From assembly GCA_949840345.1 (NCBI GenBank), contig CATKWX010000013.1:1-46956 (forward strand): a stretch of 46,956 nucleotides of DNA. Direction: 5' to 3'. Source of the DNA: an uncultured Eubacteriales bacterium (GTDB lineage: Bacteria; Bacillota; Clostridia; TANB77; CAG-508). Position numbers and translations under genes: made by a program. The notes beneath the pieces are model-generated. The model had not been told where the DNA came from, ran no database searches, and saw only the letters and a program-made list of their open reading frames with translations. Each line of letters begins with the position of its first letter. The stretch's first letter is position 1. Of this stretch, positions 41,747-46,956 are shown one piece after another.

Positions 41747-42184
41747 CTATTTATTTATTAACTTAACATATCCTATTTCTTTATTATAGCCCAATTTTTC
41801 ATAAAAATATTGAGCTATTTTATTGTCTTTTTCCGCTATTAAAGAAATAAAGCTACAGCTATTGCTTTTGGCATACTCATAAATATATTCAAACATTTTC
41901 GTACCAATTTTCTGTCTTCTATACTCCTCTTTTATTCCAAAATTCCATACGGTTAAAAATGGTTTTAATTCCTCAACTATATCATAATTGATTATTATAG
42001 TTGCAAGCCCAACTATTTTGCCATTTATTTTAGCAACAATATTATGATATGCTGAATTATCATAAATTTTATCATATATACTTATAAGTTTATCATAATT
42101 AGTTGTTAAATTATGATTATTATCATATATAGAAATTGCTTCCTTCAAATCTTCCTTTTTTAATTTTTCAATAATAATTTCCAT
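41747..42184 (-). CDS. GNAT-family acetyltransferase
   Basis: 145 residues. KIVGLATIIINYD, FLTVWNFGIKEEYRRQKIGTK with the acetyl-CoA loop, and KIAQYFYEKLGYNKEIGYVK. Acceptor unknown. Eight bases after the XRE gene stop. Confidence 0.9.
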   Translation of the reverse strand: MEIIIEKLKKEDLKEAISIYDNNHNLTTNYDKLISIYDKIYDNSAYHNIVAKINGKIVGLATIIINYDIVEELKPFLTVWNFGIKEEYRRQKIGTKMFEYIYEYAKSNSCSFISLIAEKDNKIAQYFYEKLGYNKEIGYVKLINK

Positions 42185-42192
42185 ATACCCTC

Positions 42193-42801
42193 CTATTTTG
42201 TTAGTACTTTTTTATTCCAACTTTTTTTATTACATTTAGGACATTTCATATATCTTGTTCTTCCAGAGTGCATTGCTAAAAATACACTTTTATATGTTGG
42301 CACATATTTATGATGACATTTAGCACACTCATAATACCCTGCTGTTTGTTCAATTATTAAAGCATGATATACTCCTATAATAAATGTAATAAATCCAAAA
42401 GCTATAAGCAAAACTCTTATCCAAGTTTCCATTTCTACAAAAGATGCAACAAATACTGATACTAAGAATATTAAAGTTGACAATACACCTATAATAATTT
42501 CCATTTTTAATAATCTTTTATCTGCTTCTTCTTTTTGTTTTTTTATTTCTAATAAATTTTGTTCAGCTTTTATATTATAATTTTCCATTTTTATTACCTC
42601 CCCACTTAATAATTCATTTACACTAATATCAAGTTTGCTACATAGCTCAAGCATTATAGAAGAATCTGGCATACCTTTTCCAGTTTCCCATTTTGATATT
42701 GCTCTGTCTGTAATGTTTAGTTTTTCTGCAAGTTCTGCTTGTGTCATATTTTTATTTTTTCTGCATTCTGCAATAAACCTGCCTACTTTTACTTGATCCA
42801 T
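42193..42801 (-). CDS. XRE-family regulator with two TM helices and a C-terminal zinc ribbon
   Basis: 202 residues. HTH in 1-62 (CRKNKNMTQAELAEKLNITD, RAISKWETGKGMPDSSIM), a Lys/Glu-rich helix (about 75-98), two hydrophobic helices (about 102-150), then a C4-type ribbon with YECAKCHHKYVP and MKCPKCNKKSW. Common clostridial membrane-bound regulator; target unknown. RBS AGGAGGT. Confidence 0.9.
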   Translation of the reverse strand: MDQVKVGRFIAECRKNKNMTQAELAEKLNITDRAISKWETGKGMPDSSIMLELCSKLDISVNELLSGEVIKMENYNIKAEQNLLEIKKQKEEADKRLLKMEIIIGVLSTLIFLVSVFVASFVEMETWIRVLLIAFGFITFIIGVYHALIIEQTAGYYECAKCHHKYVPTYKSVFLAMHSGRTRYMKCPKCNKKSWNKKVLTK

Positions 42802-42891
42802 ATTTCTACCTCCTTTGATATTATTGTAAAATCCTTGTATACAAAAGTAAACATACTAATCGTTGAGTGGGAAGAACAACGATTATCAAGT

Positions 42892-43434
42892 TCAAGTTTC
42901 CCTATATAAAAAGCATTCTTTATCGTGTGAATATATAACTCCTATTGCTTGTAAATATGAATATATTATAGTTGACCCTACAAATTTCATACCTCTTTTC
43001 TGCAAATCTTTAGATAACATATCTGATAACTCATTTGTAGTTTTATCTATTTCATATATAATTGTATCTTCTGTAAATGTTTTTAAATAATTATAAAATG
43101 TGCCATATTCATTTTGTATAGCTTTAAATATTTTACTATTATTTATGGCTGCATTTATTTTTAATTTGTTTCTTATAATATCTTTATTTGTTAACAATTC
43201 TTGCACTTTTTTATCATCATAATTACATATTTTATCTATGTTAAAATTATCAAATGCCTTTTTAAAACTCGCTCTTTTATTTAATACACATTCCCAAGAA
43301 AGCCCTGCTTGAAAAGATTCTAATATTAACATTTCATATAAATATTTATCATCAAAATTTGGCTTACACCATTCATTATCGTGATATTCTACATATTTTG
43401 GATTCTTTAAATTACACCATTTACATCTTATCAT
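42892..43434 (-). CDS. tag: DNA-3-methyladenine glycosylase I
   Basis: 180 residues. MIRCKWCNLKNPKYVEYHDN has Cys4 and His18 of the zinc site; the C-terminal SHDKECFLYRE supplies the second His and Cys. FQAGLSWECVLNKRASFKKA and GMKFVGSTIIYSYLQAIG are standard. Excises 3-methyladenine. Overlaps the upstream ogt gene by four bases (ATGA-type), so an alkylation-repair operon. Confidence 0.95.
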   Translation of the reverse strand: MIRCKWCNLKNPKYVEYHDNEWCKPNFDDKYLYEMLILESFQAGLSWECVLNKRASFKKAFDNFNIDKICNYDDKKVQELLTNKDIIRNKLKINAAINNSKIFKAIQNEYGTFYNYLKTFTEDTIIYEIDKTTNELSDMLSKDLQKRGMKFVGSTIIYSYLQAIGVIYSHDKECFLYRET

Positions 43435-43970
43435 AATGCAGTACCTTTCTGTGGAATAAAATACTTACTCATATCGTTATTTTCTAATTTTAATAGTTCC
43501 ACTTTATTTTTTATTCCTCCACCATAGCCAGTTAAACTTCCATTTGTTCCAACAACTCTATGACAAGGAATAATTATGCAAATAGGGTTCCACCCAACAG
43601 CTCCTCCAACTGCTTGAGCAGACATCTTTTTTATTTCTCTATTTTTAGCAATTATTTTAGATATATCGTTATATGTTAAAGTTTTTCCATAGGAAATAGT
43701 ATTCATTATATCTATTACTTCTTTTCTAAATGGCGTTAAATTTTCTATTTTATATTTAGGTGTAAAATCTGGTACTTTACCACTAAAATATAAATCTAAC
43801 CATTTTTTCGTTTCATTAAATACTGGCAAGTTTTTTTCTTCACAATTTATTTTATGTTTTGAAGAATCTCTTGAATCCTCAAACCATAAACCAGTTAAAT
43901 ATTCTCCATCACTATTCATTATGATATTTGAAAATTCCTTTGGAGTTTTATAAGTACATTTATATATCAT
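43431..43970 (-). CDS. ogt: Methylated-DNA-protein-cysteine methyltransferase
   Basis: 179 residues. Active-site IIPCHRVVG with the acceptor Cys, preceded by TLTYNDISKIIAKNREIKKM and SAQAVGGAVGWNP, and followed by LTGYGGGIKNKVELLKLE. Repairs O6-alkylguanine by self-alkylation. RBS AGGAGG. Functionally coupled to tag. Confidence 0.95.
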   Translation of the reverse strand: MIYKCTYKTPKEFSNIIMNSDGEYLTGLWFEDSRDSSKHKINCEEKNLPVFNETKKWLDLYFSGKVPDFTPKYKIENLTPFRKEVIDIMNTISYGKTLTYNDISKIIAKNREIKKMSAQAVGGAVGWNPICIIIPCHRVVGTNGSLTGYGGGIKNKVELLKLENNDMSKYFIPQKGTAL

Positions 43971-44003
43971 AAACTACCTCCTAAATATTCATTGTAACAA
44001 TAA

Positions 44004-44207
44004 TTATATCTTATTAAAAATTACTGTTTTTTCTTTCATTGATATTTTACCTACTTCATATCCGTATTCTTTGGCTTCTTTCTTATAAGTTAAAAAAGAA
44101 TGGTCTATATCAAAACCCAAAATATCTCTAATCTCTTCATAAGATAATTTATAATCATCTTTATTATTATCCTTTAAATACTTCCATAATGGCTCATATT
44201 TACTCAT
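44004..44207 (-). CDS. Conserved small protein of unknown function
   Basis: 67 residues from the ATG at 44207 (GAGAGGG upstream): MSKYEPLWKYLKDNNKDDYK, LSYEEIRDILGFDIDHSFLT, YKKEAKEYGYEVGKISMKEK, TVIFNKI. A compact domain seen as a stand-alone gene in Clostridia; W-K-Y-L-K and I-D-H-S-F-L are likely conserved. No catalytic motif. Confidence 0.75.
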   Translation of the reverse strand: MSKYEPLWKYLKDNNKDDYKLSYEEIRDILGFDIDHSFLTYKKEAKEYGYEVGKISMKEKTVIFNKI

Positions 44208-44226
44208 TCTCAAACCCTCTCATAAT

Positions 44227-44583
44227 TTATTTAGTTTTTTTATAAATTCTTTCACAAGATTTACAAGTAATTTTCATTTCGTAACTTGACACTTTTTTAT
44301 CTAATATTGTAATTAAAGGCTCATTATCTTTTGGACAGCAAAATCTATTTTTTATAATAACTAGTTCATCGCCACAAGTTTGACCAATCTTACTATCTGC
44401 AAAGTCTAACAACGCACTACCTATACTCCCACAATTACATTTATATTTTAATTCTAACTTATCATAAGTTGAATAGCACAAATAGCCTATATTTTCATTA
44501 CACTTGTCGCAATACATCCATCCCCCATAATTAGTTGCTAATCTTGTATTTACTAGTTTCTTATTTTTCAATACTCTTGCCAT
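44227..44583 (-). CDS. Zinc-ribbon protein of unknown function
   Basis: 118 residues from the ATG at 44583 (GGGAGG upstream). Cysteine pairs: YCDKCNEN, YKCNCGS, FCCPKD and ITCKSCERIY, enough for two zinc sites. The N-terminal part is basic (MARVLKNKKLVNTRL). Possibly nucleic acid-binding. Nineteen bases upstream of the 44004 gene. Confidence 0.65.
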   Translation of the reverse strand: MARVLKNKKLVNTRLATNYGGWMYCDKCNENIGYLCYSTYDKLELKYKCNCGSIGSALLDFADSKIGQTCGDELVIIKNRFCCPKDNEPLITILDKKVSSYEMKITCKSCERIYKKTK

Positions 44584-44622
44584 AAATTTATCCTCCCTTA
44601 AAGTTGTATAATTCATCCAAAA

Positions 44623-44766
44623 TTATTTCGCAATAAATCTGTAAATTGCATATACAACCCATATAATCCAAGAATATGCCCAAGACTCAAACGCAATACT
44701 TATTGTTAAATATGCAATAACAACTATTACTGCTATTGTCCAGTTTACTATTCTTTTCTTATCCAT
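44623..44766 (-). CDS. Small membrane protein
   Basis: 47 residues: MDKKRIVNWTIAVIVVIAYL, TISIAFESWAYSWIIWVVYA, IYRFIAK. Two hydrophobic helices with a polar hinge. TTGGAGG precedes the ATG at 44766. Gives the 150-base stretch between genes a coding explanation; no family recognised. Confidence 0.65.
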   Translation of the reverse strand: MDKKRIVNWTIAVIVVIAYLTISIAFESWAYSWIIWVVYAIYRFIAK

Positions 44767-44811
44767 AGTTGTTGCCTCCAATTAAATTATTATTTATTTA
44801 CTAATATATTA

Positions 44812-44864
44812 TCATAAAAGCTAAGTAGTTTTCAATTACTACTTAGCTTTATAAATTATAATTT
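44812..44864. terminator. Hairpin GCTAAGTAGT/ACTACTTAGC plus AAATTATAATTT (repeat copy 3)
   Basis: AAGCTAAGTAGT, loop TTTCAATT, ACTACTTAGCTTT, then ATAAATTATAATTTA. Identical stem and loop to the copy at 35446. It ends at the stop of the alpha/beta hydrolase gene (44863). Confidence 0.8.
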
Positions 44865-45846
44865 ATTTTTCTACTGGCATATATTTTTCTAAATATTCCT
44901 CAACCGCTTCCATATATTCTTTATATACCTTATTATCATTTTGAAGTCCATGCCCCGAATGAGAGCACTCAAAATATTTATAATCTACATTGTATTTCTT
45001 ATATGTTTCTAATAATCTTTGTGACCCCTTAAATGGCTGAACTTTATCATATTTTCCATAAGCTACTACACTTGGAACTGTATTTTCATCTACCCACATT
45101 ACTGCTGATATAGGCTTTAATTTTTCTATGTAAGAACCATCGTTAATCATCTCCGGTGTTAGTTCTACTCCACCCATAACTCCAAGTAAATCACTAGCGC
45201 CTTTTCTTGCCTCATCTGTATCTCTATCAAAACCATATACATCCCAATCTTCTGCATAAAAACTTGATGGTCCTACCGCTCCGAATAATAATTTTACTGG
45301 AACTGGTGATTCTTTAGCATCTCTATAAGCATATATCATTGCTAAACAGTGTCCAGCTGACCCACCAGCTATTGCCATTTCATTTATGTTATAACCATAT
45401 TCCTTTGCCTTTTCTATAACAATAGGAATAGCTTGTTTTATTTCATTTGCTTGTGTTAATACACTAGCATTATTTGTTTCGTTTCTTAAAGTATAATTGA
45501 TGCCACATGCAACATAGCCTTTTGAACATAGCCAAGAAAGCATTTCAACATCTCCTGATTTATCTCCTGCTGTAAATCCTCCTGCATGTAAATAAACTAC
45601 TAATCCATAGTTGTTTTTTGAATTATCCTTTGGCAAATATAAGTCAAACTTATTTGCTTCACCTTCTCCATAAGAGATATCTGTATATCTTGTGCCTATA
45701 TCGTCACTCCAAGCAACATTATATTTTTTAGCCCAGTCCGGTTTTATAAAACTTTTTGATGCAATTCCTATAACAAATGAAAATATAAATACTAATATGC
45801 AAATAAAAATAAACATTCCTTTTCCTCTTTTCTTTTCCTCACTCAT
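44863..45846 (-). CDS. Alpha/beta hydrolase, membrane anchored
   Basis: 327 residues. N-terminal basic stretch and TM helix (about 9-30), then an esterase/lipase domain: oxyanion region VVYLHAGGFTAGD, nucleophile AIAGGSAGHCLAM (GxSxG), Asp in VAYGKYDKVQP, His in CSHSGHGLQND. Substrate unknown. It overlaps the small gene upstream by four bases and is transcribed from the divergent, TetR-controlled promoter at 46.04 kb. Confidence 0.85.
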   Translation of the reverse strand: MSEEKKRGKGMFIFICILVFIFSFVIGIASKSFIKPDWAKKYNVAWSDDIGTRYTDISYGEGEANKFDLYLPKDNSKNNYGLVVYLHAGGFTAGDKSGDVEMLSWLCSKGYVACGINYTLRNETNNASVLTQANEIKQAIPIVIEKAKEYGYNINEMAIAGGSAGHCLAMIYAYRDAKESPVPVKLLFGAVGPSSFYAEDWDVYGFDRDTDEARKGASDLLGVMGGVELTPEMINDGSYIEKLKPISAVMWVDENTVPSVVAYGKYDKVQPFKGSQRLLETYKKYNVDYKYFECSHSGHGLQNDNKVYKEYMEAVEEYLEKYMPVEK

Positions 45847-45971
45847 AGTATATTACCCCCAAACATAGTTCCACCCATTAGCAAATTCAAAAATGCTCTA
45901 AAAGCTAAACGTCCTAAAACAAATCCTATAATTGCTATAACTCCAATAATAAGCAGTCTTTTCCATGTCAT
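45843..45971 (-). CDS. Small membrane protein, first gene of the hydrolase operon
   Basis: 42 residues: MTWKRLLIIGVIAIIGFVLG, RLAFRAFLNLLMGGTMFGGN, IL. AAAAAGGAGG upstream of the ATG at 45971. Stop overlaps the next ATG (ATGA), so translation is coupled to the hydrolase. One arginine codon is CGT. Probably a membrane partner of the hydrolase. Confidence 0.75.
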   Translation of the reverse strand: MTWKRLLIIGVIAIIGFVLGRLAFRAFLNLLMGGTMFGGNIL

Positions 45972-46005
45972 AATAAATTACCTCCTTTTTAGTTGCTTTT
46001 ATTCC

Positions 46006-46034
46006 TTGACATTTTTAAAAGTAACTGTTATATT
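46006..46034 (+). promoter_or_regulatory. Promoter of tetR-family gene
   Basis: TTGACA (46006-46011) and TATATT (46029-46034), 17 bases apart, about 80 bases before the regulator ATG. The -10 lies inside the operator. Confidence 0.8.
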
Positions 46035-46043
46035 ACTAACAGT
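46024..46043. promoter_or_regulatory. Predicted TetR-family operator
   Basis: ACTGTTA-TATTAC-TAACAGT, perfect 7-bp inverted repeat with 6-base spacer. It covers the -10 of the regulator promoter and touches the -10 of the divergent operon promoter. A third half-site ACTGTTA is at 46084-46090. Confidence 0.75.
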
Positions 46044-46069
46044 ATAAAATATCTTAAATAGAAAATCAA
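46041..46069 (-). promoter_or_regulatory. Promoter of the hydrolase operon
   Basis: Minus-strand TTGATT (46064-46069) and TATACT (46041-46046), 17-base spacing. Its -10 overlaps the operator by three bases. Confidence 0.75.
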
Positions 46070-46112
46070 TAGAAAAACGCTCAACTGTTAGAAAGATGGT
46101 GGAATTATAACA

Positions 46113-46613
46113 ATGGAACTTCGAAGTGAGTTGTCAAAAAAGTATATTTCAGAAGCTCTTATATATTTAATGAGAAAAAAAGATTTTGCAGATATAACAA
46201 ATAAAGATATTACTGATAAAGCTGGACTTTCGCATATTACCTATTATCGTAATTTCTCTAGCAAAGAAGATATTATAAAATATTATTTAGATGATATAAC
46301 AAACGAATTTATTAAAAAGAAAAAAGTAAATTATAATCCTAATTATTTTAAGGAATATATAATTACTTTATTTACTCATTTAAAAGAACAAGAAGAAATA
46401 GGTTTACTTTTATACAAAGCAAATCTAATTCATTATATTAAAGACGAATTTGATAAAATATTTTCTAACAAAGCTAAAAATAAAAAAGAAGAATACAACT
46501 ATTATTTTGTATCTGGCGGTCTTTACAACATTTACTATAATTGGCTTATTAGCGGTTGTAAAGAAACACCAGAGGAGTTGGCTAATATGTTCATGGACTT
46601 TTTTACGCTTTAA
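46113..46613 (+). CDS. TetR-family regulator
   Basis: 166 residues. N-terminal HTH: KKYISEALIYLMRKKDFADI, TNKDITDKAGLSHITYYRNF, SSKEDIIKYYLDDI, followed by a ligand domain. The C-terminus SGCKETPEELANMFMDFF is typical of the TetR_C_7/DhaS-like subgroup. Presumably represses itself and the divergent hydrolase operon through the operator at 46024. Confidence 0.9.
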   Translation: MELRSELSKKYISEALIYLMRKKDFADITNKDITDKAGLSHITYYRNFSSKEDIIKYYLDDITNEFIKKKKVNYNPNYFKEYIITLFTHLKEQEEIGLLLYKANLIHYIKDEFDKIFSNKAKNKKEEYNYYFVSGGLYNIYYNWLISGCKETPEELANMFMDFFTL

Positions 46614-46620
46614 ATAAAAT

Positions 46621-46938
46621 TTATTTTTTTCTTTTTGGTTTTGGTATTGGTGTTACTTTTTCTACTTCTATAATAACAGATTTGCAAAAGTCAGCATTAT
46701 CGATATCTAATACATAATGCTCTTTTGCGCCTTTATATGGACAGCCCACTTCTGCATTTTGCATCATTTCGCTAATACAGTCTAGTTTTTTAACAAAAGG
46801 TATATTATCGCATACTATAATAACTGGTTTATCATTAACATATACCATAAACTCACCAAACATTTTCTTATATCTTATTTCTCCAATACCTTTTATTTGT
46901 TCACATACATATTCTATGTATTCATTTGTTGTTGCCAT
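46621..46938 (-). CDS. TfoX N-terminal domain protein
   Basis: 105 residues from the ATG at 46938 (AAAGGAAATAG upstream): MATTNEYIEYVCEQIKGIGE, IRYKKMFGEFMVYVNDKPVI, then PYKGAKEHYVLDIDNADFCK. TfoX_N domain without the C-terminal domain, the common stand-alone clostridial form with unknown role. Converges on the TetR gene with a seven-base gap. Confidence 0.85.
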   Translation of the reverse strand: MATTNEYIEYVCEQIKGIGEIRYKKMFGEFMVYVNDKPVIIVCDNIPFVKKLDCISEMMQNAEVGCPYKGAKEHYVLDIDNADFCKSVIIEVEKVTPIPKPKRKK

Positions 46939-46956
46939 TTTACTATTTCCTTTCAA

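Noticed and set aside
1-46956. CRISPR arrays, rRNA genes, insertion sequences, prophage modules
   Set aside because: No regularly spaced direct repeats, no rRNA sequence, no transposase, integrase or phage structural gene was seen.

Overview
The window is very AT-rich DNA from a Gram-positive, Clostridia-type bacterium. Evidence: strong AGGAGG ribosome binding sites, many TTG/GTG starts, AGA-dominated arginine codons, sigma-A promoters, and BceAB-type, ECF-sigma and XRE-membrane regulators. A gut Clostridium-like lineage is my guess; the sequence does not name the species. Nearly all genes lie on the minus strand and most are single-gene accessory or housekeeping functions.

The most striking observation is translational. 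Four genes contain an in-frame CGG codon: a YkvI-like membrane protein (1-357), an HD-domain hydrolase (4086-4656), cardiolipin synthase (12480-13980) and a BceS-like sensor kinase (25244-26264). At each CGG the conserved protein continues only if the C is skipped and GGN is read as glycine (+1 frame). By hand scan I found no other in-frame CGG in the recognisable genes, although AGA, AGG, CGT and CGA are all used as arginine. This looks like an unassigned CGG codon coupled to tolerated or programmed +1 frameshifting, with a systematic sequencing artefact as the main alternative.

Layout. 1-3.7 kb: YkvI-like gene, TMEM165/GDT1 cation transporter, ABC-transporter type IV-like membrane protein, tRNA-Arg(TCT), a small protein and a HAD phosphatase. 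4-9.8 kb: seven-gene minus-strand operon (P-loop kinase-like, iron alcohol dehydrogenase, CYTH, NUDIX, SDR, tandem nucleoside phosphorylase, HD hydrolase). 9.9-11.4 kb: FAD oxidoreductase with Rieske domain. 11.4-11.8 and 14.6-15.0 kb: two type I toxin-antitoxin-like modules (small membrane peptide plus convergent antisense RNA), flanking the cardiolipin synthase/DUF1287/NUDIX group; a third, decayed copy with an intact antisense promoter is at 25.0-25.2 kb. 15.0-18.9 kb: seven-gene operon from guanine deaminase to SGNH hydrolase. 19-22 kb: EamA transporter, XRE membrane regulator, monofunctional glycosyltransferase. 22-27 kb: BceRS-BceAB-type antimicrobial peptide response and resistance module. 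27-45 kb: a series of unrelated genes (GNATs, PNPOx-like, DUF5131, PUA-like, ECF sigma/anti-sigma, DUF1848, flavodoxin, beta-helix protein with its two-component system, serine hydrolase, YbaK, NUDIX, XRE, Tag, Ogt), many separated by a recurring AAATTACAATTT motif. 45-47 kb: alpha/beta hydrolase operon under a divergent TetR regulator with a visible operator, then a TfoX-N protein.

Two further genes are damaged by in-frame stops (a GNAT at 29.2 kb and a carboxymuconolactone decarboxylase-cupin remnant at 32.5-33.0 kb). Short palindromic repeats ending in CCCCTACA or TTCCCTACA recur between genes, and two of them supply the stop codon of the adjacent gene. No CRISPR array, rRNA, insertion sequence or prophage was seen.
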